From an uncultured Muribaculaceae bacterium (GTDB taxonomy: Bacteria > Bacteroidota > Bacteroidia > Bacteroidales > Muribaculaceae), in the NCBI GenBank assembly GCA_947628305.1, contig CANQZG010000001.1, positions 186,001-250,000 on the forward strand: a stretch of DNA of 64,000 bases. The letters run 5' to 3'. Below the pieces are notes generated by a model, which made no database searches, was not told where the DNA came from, and saw only the letters and a program-made list of their open reading frames with translations. Both the position numbers and the translations under genes were made by a program. This document shows positions 29,014 to 37,233 of this stretch, one piece after another; within the stretch, counting starts at the first letter, position 1; every line of letters begins with the position of its first letter.

Positions 29014-30375
29014 TTATCTTTTTGCCTCCATTCCCATTTTTAATAATTCTTTGGAAGACCCTTTATATTCATGATAGACCATACACAATCTGTTCATATC
29101 GTGGAATGCATCTCCGAACATATTATCAATCAACTCTTTTTGCTTTCCATTTTGTTTCATAAGCAGTTCAAAAGAATTTGACAATCCCTCCAATGCAATA
29201 ATCTGTTCTTTTAACCGCTGTTTTTGCAATTTAGTCCGAATGCGATACAATAACACAATAATTACAATTATGAGCACCGCTATTATCAAAATGAATAATA
29301 CGACCCTACGCATTTGGGCAATCTGCACGGCATGCATCTTTCCTTCTGCTTCATTATGATTTGCCAATATGCTTGTAACACTTTGCTCTATCGATGTACA
29401 AAATAAATCATACGTATTAAGATACTCCCTTTTTAAGGCTTCGAACGCGTTTGCCGAATCATTCAACGACAGGTATAACTGATATGGCACAAATGGTTTT
29501 AACGAATCTTTCGGTTGATGACCTTTAAACAAAGATAAAGCCTCCTTTATCCGATTTTGTTCTACAAGAATCGTCCCCCAGTTACTATAATCCTGCTGAG
29601 ATAAAAAATCAGGGTTCTTAGCCTCTATTTTATTGAAACATTCAATGGCTTTTTCATACTTTGTTTGCGCATAATAAGAATTAGCCATAAGTTTCATAGC
29701 CTCACAATAAAACTCATCATTCTTCATGACAATGGCTGTGTCTACAACCATTTTTGCCATCTCCTCACATTTCCGGTAATTCCCGTTATTACTATGAGCA
29801 GCGGCCAGTATTAAAGTCGCCCACAATATATATTCACGGTCTCCAACCTCCCAGAAATAATCGTAAGAACGTTGTGCATATTTAAGATTCTCTACACAAT
29901 TATACGTGGTATTATATATCTCGGCTATTTCCCTGTTAGACAACCCGGCATAAAGATAATCATTCAATTTAACTGCCAATTTTTCAGCTTCTAAATAATT
30001 TATTACAGCCTCCCCTCGCTTTTGGGCATTATTACATATATAACCTTTCTGAAACAAAGCCATCATAAACCTATGTTCATCGCCATTAGCTGTGAAATAG
30101 TTGACGGCGATGTTGATGAGGGAGTCATCGGTCTCGTCGATATAGTTTTTGTAGCGGGCACGTGTCAGCAACAGGGCGTGTAACGCACGGCCTCTGTCTG
30201 TCTTCAATGACGCGGGGTCAATAGATTCCATCAGAGCGAGAGCCGAATCAGGGGCATCCTCCATCAACCGCTCGGCATTGTCCAACGTGGCCTGTATCGC
30301 GTCATCCTCACGGGAACACCCGGCAAGGAACGACACCGCGACAATCACGACCAATATATAAAACATGCTTTTCAT
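29014..30375 (-). CDS. TPR lipoprotein with transmembrane helix, truncated by frameshift
   Basis: 453 aa in the intact frame. The start at 30375 gives a lipoprotein-type signal (LVVIVAVSFLAGC). Residues 20-340 are helical repeats of TPR type (for example YEKAIECFNKIEAKNP), then one membrane helix (VVLFILIIAVLIIVIIVLLY) and a coiled-coil segment (KLQKQRLKEQIIALEG). The family, common in Bacteroides and relatives, normally runs about 90 residues further; here it stops at TAA inside GCAAAAAGATAA and continues in the -1 frame. Related proteins are transmembrane regulators or scaffolds without known ligand. It heads the minus-strand cluster leading to the DUF3244 and C10-like genes. Confidence 0.75.
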   Translation of the reverse strand: MKSMFYILVVIVAVSFLAGCSREDDAIQATLDNAERLMEDAPDSALALMESIDPASLKTDRGRALHALLLTRARYKNYIDETDDSLINIAVNYFTANGDEHRFMMALFQKGYICNNAQKRGEAVINYLEAEKLAVKLNDYLYAGLSNREIAEIYNTTYNCVENLKYAQRSYDYFWEVGDREYILWATLILAAAHSNNGNYRKCEEMAKMVVDTAIVMKNDEFYCEAMKLMANSYYAQTKYEKAIECFNKIEAKNPDFLSQQDYSNWGTILVEQNRIKEALSLFKGHQPKDSLKPFVPYQLYLSLNDSANAFEALKREYLNTYDLFCTSIEQSVTSILANHNEAEGKMHAVQIAQMRRVVLFILIIAVLIIVIIVLLYRIRTKLQKQRLKEQIIALEGLSNSFELLMKQNGKQKELIDNMFGDAFHDMNRLCMVYHEYKGSSKELLKMGMEAKR

Positions 30376-30414
30376 TATACAAATATAATGAATTTCCCCC
30401 AATATGACACCCCC

Positions 30415-30485
30415 TTAGGAATTAGGAATTAGGAATCAGGAATCAGGAATCAGGAATCAGGAATTAGGAATGAGAAATCAGGAAT
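30415..30485. repeat. Heptanucleotide tandem repeat (TTAGGAA/TCAGGAA)
   Basis: About ten near-perfect copies of a 7-bp unit (TTAGGAA, TCAGGAA, with one TGAGAAA) lie upstream of the TPR gene. The same unit is seen at 52401-52418 and, in complement, at 3072-3119. Confidence 0.85.
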
Positions 30486-30533
30486 TGATGCGGCATTCTG
30501 TCGGGAGGGAGCAATATCACCGGGCCGGGGGGG

Positions 30534-30631
30534 GTAGGGACGCAGGGGGTAGGGACGCTTTTCAAAGCGTCCGGGATGGATATGGTACATTGTGCTCGTG
30601 AAGCCAACAAGTACGGTCGTGGCATGCCACG
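30534..30631. repeat. REP-like hairpins upstream of the TPR gene
   Basis: A truncated GTAGGGACGC head (30534) is followed by a full GTAG (30549-30552) plus the perfect 20-nt palindrome GGACGCTTTTCAAAGCGTCC (30553-30572). A further perfect palindrome CGTGGCATGCCACG lies at 30618-30631. No gene is visible in 30.40-30.65 kb. Confidence 0.6.
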
Positions 30632-30650
30632 GCCCGGGAGACATCACAAA

Positions 30651-31673
30651 TTATTCTCCTAAAGACCTAAGACGGGAGATTTCGGCCTGAATCGCCGATT
30701 CGGACGGCGCATCCCGATAAGCGATTACACCGATTTTATGATTATAGTTGCCACGCTCACTCTTTTTCTTACGATTTTTAGTCGTGAATACTTTAGAAGC
30801 ATATTCATCAGCAATATCCAATTCTTTTTTCGAATTGTAATAGCGGTATTCCGCAAGTTGAGCCAAATAATCAATTCCTCCATAACTATTTGATTTAGCT
30901 ATCAATTGTGGACTCAAAAGAATATACCAGTGGCCTGTTGTTGATAAGTATTCTCCAATTTTTTGCAGATATTCGACAATCCCGGCATCGGCCATCCTGT
31001 ATCCCGCAGGAATTTCAAATTCCAATGATGGCTCCAATGTTTTCCTATCTACATGTACATTGACTTGTATGGGATAGTCTTTTACTAAATATTTACCGAC
31101 AATTTTAGTTCCTGTCGGAATGATATTATAGATTGCCTTTTCGCGCAAATTAGCCTCCCTTTCCCGAGCTTGCTTTTCTTTCTCTTCCTTTTGCTTCTTT
31201 TTTTCCCGGAATGGCTCGATAATAAGACCGTTGGCAAGGTTGTCGGCAAGGGATGTCAACTGGTACATATCTGATACACGCCCCGATGCGTCAAAAGCAT
31301 ACACTACTTTTGTCGTCTCGGCATCAATCAGATGGGAGGAGGCGAAAAGTTCCCCGAACAGTTCTGTCAACTCAACGGCTGCGATGTAATTGGCACCATA
31401 CCTCTGACGGATGCGGAAGATGTCGTCCTCCCTCACCTCGCCCGAGGTCTGCCGGACATGCTCATCATCCACCGCGCTACGGAAATTGTCATTTATCTCC
31501 ACAGCCGTGTATTCCGAGCTTCTTGCAATCGCCGAAACGATTTTTGAGGCAAATACCTTTTTGATATTTTCATTGGATATCTCGCCTCTGACATCAACCA
31601 CCACCTTGGTCTCGGCTATCACCGTGGAGAAAGACATCAGGCCAAACAATAGAAAGACAAGTCGTCTCATCAT
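30651..31673 (-). CDS. Periplasmic CsgG/LpoB-like protein, long paralogue
   Basis: 340 aa with a signal peptide (MMRRLVFLLFGLMSFSTVIA). Residues 22-150 look like the nucleotide-binding-like alpha/beta fold of CsgG, LpoB and TolB-N proteins: an initial strand (KVVVDVRGEIS), a helix with AVDDEHVRQTSGEVREDDI, and a strand-rich end (LIDAETTKVVYAF). A charged coiled segment (about 158-180) and an extra C-terminal domain follow. The N-terminal half is clearly paralogous to the gene just upstream, with which it overlaps by one base (TAATG). The function is unknown; envelope assembly or stress sensing is a guess. Confidence 0.65.
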   Translation of the reverse strand: MMRRLVFLLFGLMSFSTVIAETKVVVDVRGEISNENIKKVFASKIVSAIARSSEYTAVEINDNFRSAVDDEHVRQTSGEVREDDIFRIRQRYGANYIAAVELTELFGELFASSHLIDAETTKVVYAFDASGRVSDMYQLTSLADNLANGLIIEPFREKKKQKEEKEKQAREREANLREKAIYNIIPTGTKIVGKYLVKDYPIQVNVHVDRKTLEPSLEFEIPAGYRMADAGIVEYLQKIGEYLSTTGHWYILLSPQLIAKSNSYGGIDYLAQLAEYRYYNSKKELDIADEYASKVFTTKNRKKKSERGNYNHKIGVIAYRDAPSESAIQAEISRLRSLGE

Positions 31674-32137
31674 TAGTTCAATATCCTATAAACCACGTTA
31701 TTAGCGAGATTCTGCAAAGTTTTTGTCTCATATCCCTTCCGGTCCATGCTCACCTGCTTGATTACACGGCCTGTGACAATCTGAATCATTTTGGCGGTCA
31801 TATAAGTGCGCCCCTCATCAATGGTGACAACCACAGCGAGAACGTAGTCAACGCCGAATTTATTACCCATAACCCTTATCTGGGACAACGGGACTTCGCC
31901 GGAGACTTGATAATCATGCTCCCGGTTGACGGCATCGATAAACGCCTCATTGCGTTCATAGATGGCATACCCGCGATATTGAATCATTCTTGCTGAAATC
32001 GCGGAATTGATTATTGACTCCTGAGCCTGCGACACATCTCCCTCGACATAGATAGCCACTGACTTAGGGGATGCGTATGCAACGGTGGTGCAAAAAGCAC
32101 ATAAAACCAAGGTTAAAAACAATAGGATTTTTTTCAT
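31673..32137 (-). CDS. Periplasmic CsgG/LpoB-like protein, short paralogue
   Basis: 154 aa with a signal peptide (MKKILLFLTLVLCAFCTTVAYA) and a single alpha/beta domain. EAFIDAVNREHDYQVSGEV and GVDYVLAVVVTIDEGRTYM align with matching segments of the longer protein encoded immediately downstream. The stop overlaps the next ATG as TAATG, so the two are made together and may form a complex. A -7 box (TATCTTTG, 32181-32174) lies about 36 bp upstream. No enzymatic function is evident. Confidence 0.65.
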   Translation of the reverse strand: MKKILLFLTLVLCAFCTTVAYASPKSVAIYVEGDVSQAQESIINSAISARMIQYRGYAIYERNEAFIDAVNREHDYQVSGEVPLSQIRVMGNKFGVDYVLAVVVTIDEGRTYMTAKMIQIVTGRVIKQVSMDRKGYETKTLQNLANNVVYRILN

Positions 32138-32152
32138 CGTATCAATTATTTA

Positions 32153-32181
32153 GAGGACGTTTGAATTTAAACGCAAAGATA
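32153..32181 (-). promoter_or_regulatory. -7 box of the LpoB-like pair overlapping a MITE end remnant
   Basis: TATCTTTG on the minus strand (32181-32174) fits the consensus; the -33 position is poor. The adjoining plus-strand sequence TTA-GAGGACGTTTGAATTTAAAC (32150-32172) resembles a MITE terminal repeat without a partner. Confidence 0.4.
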
Positions 32182-32263
32182 TTAATAAAGCCGTTATCAT
32201 CCAAGGATTTATTAAACGAAGTATTGAATCATCGTCCCGCCATCATAGGCCACGTCGCCGGGG

Positions 32264-32390
32264 GTAGGGTTCAGCCATGGCTGAACCTAAACACATTGAA
32301 AATCATCGATAACACAATCGGCGATGTCGCCATGGCGACACCTACCAAATCCATGCAATAATTAAATCAACATCGTAGGGACGCGCCAAG
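32264..32390. repeat. REP/BIME-like pair 4 and truncated solo REP
   Basis: GTAG (32264-32267) plus the perfect palindrome GGTTCAGCCATGGCTGAACC faces the palindrome TGTCGCCATGGCGACA followed by CTAC (32342-32345). The total is 82 bp with the same layout as the other pairs. A truncated GTAGGGACGCGCCAAG copy (32375-32390) follows, ending just before the next gene's stop codon. Confidence 0.65.
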
Positions 32391-32398
32391 ATGTAGGA

Positions 32399-33370
32399 TT
32401 ATTTCTCGCGGGCGATGATGAAGTCGAGTATCGAGACGAGCAATGAGGTGACTTCGTTTTCCCCGACACCGTTGATTGCCTCTACGGCCTCCTCGCGGAG
32501 ACGCCTCATGGTGTCGCGCGCATAGTCAATACCGCCATTCTCTTTGGCGAACTGTATCAGGCGAGAGATTTCATCGGGTTGAAGCTGTTCCTTGTGTGAG
32601 AGTTCAACCATCGCCTCGTCACGCGTCGTTTCAAGGGCATGCAGCAACGGCAGGGTGATTTTCCCCTCCTTGAGGTCGTTGCCGGTCGGCTTACCGATTA
32701 ACGAAGCCGAATAGTAGTCAAATATATCATCCTTGATTTGGAAACAGAGACCGAGCAATTCGGCGAAACGGCGCATCCTGTCAAGGCGCGGGTCTGTCTC
32801 ATCGATTCCCACCGAATAGGCACCCATCTCGACACATGAGACGAAAAGCGATGCAGTCTTCCGCGAAATGATTTCAAAGTAGGCTTTCTCGTCGAGACAC
32901 CGGCTGCGTGCGTTGTAAATCTGGTCGATTTCGCCGAGCGAAAGCAATTTACCGAGACGTGCGATAGAATTTACAATGCGAATATCACCTGTCGCTATCG
33001 CCTGGGACAATGCGTTGGAGACAAAGAAGTCGCCGACAAGCACTGCAATATGGTTATCCCACACGCTGTTGATAGTGGGATGCCCGTGGCGCAGCTTGGA
33101 CTCGTCAATCACATCGTCATGAATCAACGACGCGTTGTGCAGCATCTCGACAGCCGCGGCCGAGGAGATGACATCGGGGTTGACGTCACCGAACAATTTA
33201 GCCGACAATATAACGAGAATGGGGCGTATCTGTTTCCCCTTGGATTTTAGATAACCCTCGATAACGCTGTTCATCAGAAGATTGGACGAGTACAGAGCCG
33301 TTGATATACGGCCGTTCAACTGGGTCAGTCCCTCCGATAGCGATGATTGAATGTTATCTAATGTTGTCAT
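32399..33370 (-). CDS. ispB: Trans-polyprenyl diphosphate synthase (octaprenyl type)
   Basis: 323 aa. It condenses isopentenyl diphosphate units onto farnesyl diphosphate to make the quinone side chain. The first Asp-rich motif is LIHDDVIDESKLRHG (about residues 83-97), the second QIKDDIFDYY, and GKPTGNDLKEGKITLP follows. Size and motifs fit the long-chain (IspB) class; exact chain length is not readable. A -7 box (TAATTTTG, 33394-33387) ends 16 bp before the ATG, implying a very short leader. It is separated from the T9SS operon by about 100 bp and likely transcribed alone. Confidence 0.9.
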   Translation of the reverse strand: MTTLDNIQSSLSEGLTQLNGRISTALYSSNLLMNSVIEGYLKSKGKQIRPILVILSAKLFGDVNPDVISSAAAVEMLHNASLIHDDVIDESKLRHGHPTINSVWDNHIAVLVGDFFVSNALSQAIATGDIRIVNSIARLGKLLSLGEIDQIYNARSRCLDEKAYFEIISRKTASLFVSCVEMGAYSVGIDETDPRLDRMRRFAELLGLCFQIKDDIFDYYSASLIGKPTGNDLKEGKITLPLLHALETTRDEAMVELSHKEQLQPDEISRLIQFAKENGGIDYARDTMRRLREEAVEAINGVGENEVTSLLVSILDFIIAREK

Positions 33371-33386
33371 AAGGGTAATTGAATTG

Positions 33387-33394
33387 CAAAATTA
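33387..33394 (-). promoter_or_regulatory. -7 box of the polyprenyl synthase gene
   Basis: TAATTTTG on the minus strand, 17 bp from the start codon; -33 TTTG not evident. Confidence 0.4.
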
Positions 33395-33471
33395 CAAAAA
33401 CTTGTGAAAAATGCACATCCAATCACTCTAAAAATAGCGTTACTACTATGTTTTATTGACAAATGGACAAT

Positions 33472-34611
33472 TTACCGCCGACGGTTGCGCACCGAGCGTG
33501 TCGCACTACCCGATGATTTCTGCGTCTTGGGGGCCTTGGGTTTCTTCACTTTTGTCTTTGATGCGGTAACATCCTTTTTGCCTCGTGCCGTGCGTGACGA
33601 GCGAGTCGTACGTTTGGGTTTATCGGCTTTCTCGACCGAAGCGACCGATGTTGAATCATTACCCGCCTCAAGTGCCTCACGTTTCTCCCTCATCGCGGCA
33701 AGTTCCTCCAGTGAAGGCACCCAAAGATTGGACGCGTAGGTGTCAAGACGATGCTGAATGCTGTCCTGCGCACGCTTGAGGTCCTCCTGTTCGGGGAACT
33801 GCTGCATCAACGAGCGATTGCGCAGGTTGCGCGTCTTGTAGATGTCGCCCTTGTAAAGGCCGAGCTGGAAAAAGTCATCGTAGGTGCATGACGGCAGATT
33901 ATTGTCGTCATCGACAAAGACGGTCTGTGTCGTCAGAAACGGACGAAGTTCATCGAATTTCAGCCAAAACATGGGATATTTCACAGCCTCACCACCGAAA
34001 TCACCCGAACGGTGGAGCACCGGGCAAATAGCCTCGATGCGCGAACGCATCCTGTTGTCGCGACGGTCAAACTCCCAACGCTCCACTATATAATAGGACA
34101 ACACCTCATTGGCCGGGACATCGCTGTCATCTATTGTAAAACGCGGATGTTTCTCGGTAGAACCCTTGGCATCGGTATAGAGTATGTGGAAACGGTCGAG
34201 CATGTCCTTGACCTTTATGCGGTATTGGTCGGTGAACATCTCACGCCCGTCAAGATATTCGTAGGCGGCGATGCGTCCCTCGGCGAGAAGTCGCATGATG
34301 ATTCGGAACATGTTCTCTTGCCCGTCCACAGGCTCATCGGGGAAATACAGCGGCGCATTCTCGTCCTTGGTGAGGTCGAGGATTCGGTAGATTACACGCA
34401 TCCACGCGAGGTCGGCGTCGCTCACGGGCGAGTCCTCATAACGCTGCTGCATGCGCGATGTAACCTGTCCCGCACCGCCCTGATTACGCTGACGGTCATT
34501 GTCGCCACGTCGGCGCACCACTGAACTGGCTGAAGAATCCTGCGCGACAGCCGTCACCGCCGTGACAGCGACAAGCAACAGGGTGATTATATGTCGGCTG
34601 ATTGATTTCAT
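33472..34611 (-). CDS. gldN: T9SS periplasmic ring protein GldN/PorN
   Basis: 379 aa with a signal peptide cleaved before Gln (AVTAVAQDSS). PorN joins the lipoprotein PorK in the periplasmic ring of the type IX secretion system. The GldN domain spans about residues 60-290, with LAWMRVIYRILDLTKDENAPL, VKDMLDRFHILYTD and YPMFWLKFDELRPFL. The last 55 residues are unusually basic and Ser/Thr-rich (RTTRSSRTARGKKD, KVKKPKAPK), unlike anything needed for the ring. It is the last gene of the operon porT-porP-gldK-gldL-gldM-gldN, 33 bp after gldM. Confidence 0.93.
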   Translation of the reverse strand: MKSISRHIITLLLVAVTAVTAVAQDSSASSVVRRRGDNDRQRNQGGAGQVTSRMQQRYEDSPVSDADLAWMRVIYRILDLTKDENAPLYFPDEPVDGQENMFRIIMRLLAEGRIAAYEYLDGREMFTDQYRIKVKDMLDRFHILYTDAKGSTEKHPRFTIDDSDVPANEVLSYYIVERWEFDRRDNRMRSRIEAICPVLHRSGDFGGEAVKYPMFWLKFDELRPFLTTQTVFVDDDNNLPSCTYDDFFQLGLYKGDIYKTRNLRNRSLMQQFPEQEDLKRAQDSIQHRLDTYASNLWVPSLEELAAMREKREALEAGNDSTSVASVEKADKPKRTTRSSRTARGKKDVTASKTKVKKPKAPKTQKSSGSATRSVRNRRR

Positions 34612-34644
34612 CTGTATATGACGTGATAATATTTATAATCTTGG

Positions 34645-36210
34645 TTAATTGACTATAACCTCCACGGGGTTGAGGTTGCGTTCTATGCCGTCAGGCCCGA
34701 TTGCCCTGATGCGGGATATATAGAAACGTTTGCCACGTGAGAGACGCTTGAACGAGTCTTTCTGACGCTGGGAGAACTGCGCCCCCTGCGAGACCTCGGG
34801 TATGGCGTTGCCCATCTGGTCGAAAAAGACGGTCTCGAAACCGAGCACCTTGAAATCGATGTTCAGCATGTCATCGTCAATCGCCGCATCAAGGCCGTTA
34901 GAACCAAGCAACACCGCTTTTGACAAAGGGCGACCTCCCTTGTAACGGTCGGGCGTACCGTTACTTCCCGTGACACTGATGAACGCCACGGGGTCGGGCA
35001 ACTTGCGCACGCGGAATGTCGTTGTGTTGACCGTCTGCGGACGACCGTCGATATTAGCCGTGACCGTGATTACGGCGTTGGTCCCCACCGCTCCCGGACG
35101 CGCCACCCAGCCGTCACCGCTACGGGTCAGCGTGCCGTTAGTCATGGTCGCCTGGACATCGCTCATAGGCACACCGGGGACTGATATACTTATCGGATTG
35201 TTGATACCGGCATAGAGCACGTTCATCATCGTGGCCGAGACTGTGGCCGACGGCTCCATGACAACGTAGGACGACTTGAAATCGTGACGTGTCACCGTGC
35301 CGTCGCCGTGGGGCACCTCAAGATATCCCGAGTAGTCAAATGAGCCGGTCGATGACGTGTTGAACTCATACAGTCCACGGTCATTGCCGAGCTGACGCCC
35401 GTTGATATAAATCGCCGGACGCGCGGTGGTGTCAATCGCGGCAAGAACGATGTTGGCCGAATATTTCCCTCCACGCATAACAAAGCGGCTCTGCGGTATG
35501 ACAAATGCGTTCAATTCGTTGACACGGACATCGCCCGCATCGACATTGGCGAGAAGATTGGCAAGGGCCTCACCCTCGGCGTACCGTACATCGTTCTGTA
35601 GTTTCGTAAGCAATGTGATTGCGGCCACCACAGGCTGGTTCTCAAACTTAGCCTCCTCCCATTTCTGGGGGACTGCAAGTCCGGGACGCCTGAAGGGGGC
35701 GGTGGAAAGAGAGGCTGCGATTGACTGACGTTTGACCGTGTCGCCTATAAGCGCGGTGATGTAACGGCTGTAATTCTCAACCTCGCCACGCAGCTTCTCG
35801 CCACGCCTGTTCGCAGGATTGAGCATCACGACCGCGGCCGACTCCAGGTCGTCGCGACGGCGTATATCGGATATCGTCCCGTCGGGGCCGTCAGCCTCCA
35901 ATATAATGGCGGTCTTGAGTGAGTCAATGAGGTTATAGAGACGGGTGGCATGGGTGCGCACCTCCAGCCCCTTTTCAAACCACCGTGTGCCTTTTTCGGG
36001 ATTCTGTACCTTGAACGCCTCCAGTTCGTTGAAAATCGCATCGTTGCGCCGGCCATAGTTTTCATTGGTGCGGGCAAGGCCGTCCTCCACCTGCATGAAC
36101 CCGTCGAGCACATCGCTCGAGACGTTCAGCGCAAGCATGGCGGTCAGGACGATATACATCAAGTTTATCATCTTCTGTCGCGGGGATAGCCTGGTGTTGG
36201 ATTGAGCCAT
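34645..36210 (-). CDS. gldM: T9SS inner-membrane motor stator protein GldM/PorM
   Basis: 521 aa, standard length. It has a short cytoplasmic N-terminus (QSNTRLSPRQKMINLMYIV), one membrane helix (about residues 13-32) and a long periplasmic region of four beta/helical domains that contacts the PorKN ring. With GldL it forms the proton-driven motor of the type IX system. The C-terminal domain (SQGAQFSQRQKDSFKRL, then RISRIRAIGPDG-like) is typical. It lies 17 bp after gldL and 33 bp before gldN. Confidence 0.94.
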   Translation of the reverse strand: MAQSNTRLSPRQKMINLMYIVLTAMLALNVSSDVLDGFMQVEDGLARTNENYGRRNDAIFNELEAFKVQNPEKGTRWFEKGLEVRTHATRLYNLIDSLKTAIILEADGPDGTISDIRRRDDLESAAVVMLNPANRRGEKLRGEVENYSRYITALIGDTVKRQSIAASLSTAPFRRPGLAVPQKWEEAKFENQPVVAAITLLTKLQNDVRYAEGEALANLLANVDAGDVRVNELNAFVIPQSRFVMRGGKYSANIVLAAIDTTARPAIYINGRQLGNDRGLYEFNTSSTGSFDYSGYLEVPHGDGTVTRHDFKSSYVVMEPSATVSATMMNVLYAGINNPISISVPGVPMSDVQATMTNGTLTRSGDGWVARPGAVGTNAVITVTANIDGRPQTVNTTTFRVRKLPDPVAFISVTGSNGTPDRYKGGRPLSKAVLLGSNGLDAAIDDDMLNIDFKVLGFETVFFDQMGNAIPEVSQGAQFSQRQKDSFKRLSRGKRFYISRIRAIGPDGIERNLNPVEVIVN

Positions 36211-36227
36211 TTTTCAGAGATTGTCGT

Positions 36228-37208
36228 TCAGGAATTTTCAGGTTGCTTGGCGTCATCGTCAAGACCCTGCATGTCAGCCATCATAGGACGGTACATATTG
36301 ATGGTCATGGCATGAATCATCTTCTCATACACATGGTTGAGCTGCTGCATGTAACGAGCCATTTTCTCGGTCTCCTCGCAATAGCGTGCGCTCTGTGCCG
36401 AGCTTTTCTCATACATGTCGCGTATATCCTTGATGCCGCGGTTCACCCGGTCAATCGAGTCAAGCTGCGAGCTGACACTCTTGAGCTGAATCTCGTAGAT
36501 TGTGTTCAGTCCCCCGATATTGCGGTTGAGGTCCTGCATCTGCTCGACATACCCCGTGGAACTCTGGGTTATATTCTCGGAGTTCTCGGTAATAGCGCGA
36601 TAGCTGCCAAGCAACACCTCGCTCACCTCGTTTAGAGCCTGTGTAGTATCCTTCAGCTGTTGCATCTGTTCCGAAATCGCCGCCATCTGCGACAGATAGT
36701 TCTGCGTGGCGGTCGTCAGTTCGGCCATCTTCGACAGCTGCTCCGACGCGGCCGACATGCGTGCGATGCTCTCCGACAGCGACAACGAGTCCTCCTCGGT
36801 CAGGGCGATGTTGCCCGGGATACCTGCGGCGCGGCGTGCCTCGGTCTCGGACACCGCGATGTGACCCGAACCGCCACCCTGTGAGCCACCGCCGTTTATG
36901 ACAATCCCGCCACCTCCGGCGAAATCAGGACGGTCCTCGGGGTCCTTGGTGTGAAGGACAGGGAACACCTCCTCCCAGTGATATTCACGTGGCGGACGGT
37001 CAAACGCGGTCAGGACAAACATCAGCACCTCAGTGCCCATGCCCACCGACAGCAACGTGTTGCCGCCGGGAAGATGGAGTATTTTGAACAGAGCGCCAAG
37101 GATGACGACAGCCGCGCCTATACTGTAGGCGAAATTAAAGAACCGTTGCCCCCCCTCGCCCGAAAGGAATCGCTCGATTGAATTCTTGTATCTTCTGATT
37201 TTTCCCAT
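36228..37208 (-). CDS. gldL: T9SS motor protein GldL/PorL
   Basis: 326 aa. Two N-terminal helices (about residues 24-45 and 51-69) are followed by a long cytoplasmic coiled coil rich in Gln and Ser (AAISEQMQQLKDTTQALNEV). The second helix contains a buried acidic residue (VGMGTEVLMFVLTAF, Glu60), matching the Glu essential for proton conduction in characterised GldL. The glycine-rich linker GGGGIVINGGGSQGGGSG (about 96-113) separates membrane and coiled-coil parts. It is operon partner of gldM. Confidence 0.94.
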   Translation of the reverse strand: MGKIRRYKNSIERFLSGEGGQRFFNFAYSIGAAVVILGALFKILHLPGGNTLLSVGMGTEVLMFVLTAFDRPPREYHWEEVFPVLHTKDPEDRPDFAGGGGIVINGGGSQGGGSGHIAVSETEARRAAGIPGNIALTEEDSLSLSESIARMSAASEQLSKMAELTTATQNYLSQMAAISEQMQQLKDTTQALNEVSEVLLGSYRAITENSENITQSSTGYVEQMQDLNRNIGGLNTIYEIQLKSVSSQLDSIDRVNRGIKDIRDMYEKSSAQSARYCEETEKMARYMQQLNHVYEKMIHAMTINMYRPMMADMQGLDDDAKQPENS

Positions 37209-37233
37209 TGCTCGTTAGAGTGTGTTGGTTCGT

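Noticed and set aside
29010-29025. Programmed -1 frameshift in the TPR gene
   Set aside because: The run GCAAAAAGA is not a good slippery heptamer in the zero frame and no downstream stimulatory structure is obvious; mutation or misread is simpler.
30415-30485. Repeat array considered as a CRISPR
   Set aside because: Units are 7 bp with no spacers and no cas genes nearby. No CRISPR array was seen anywhere in the window.
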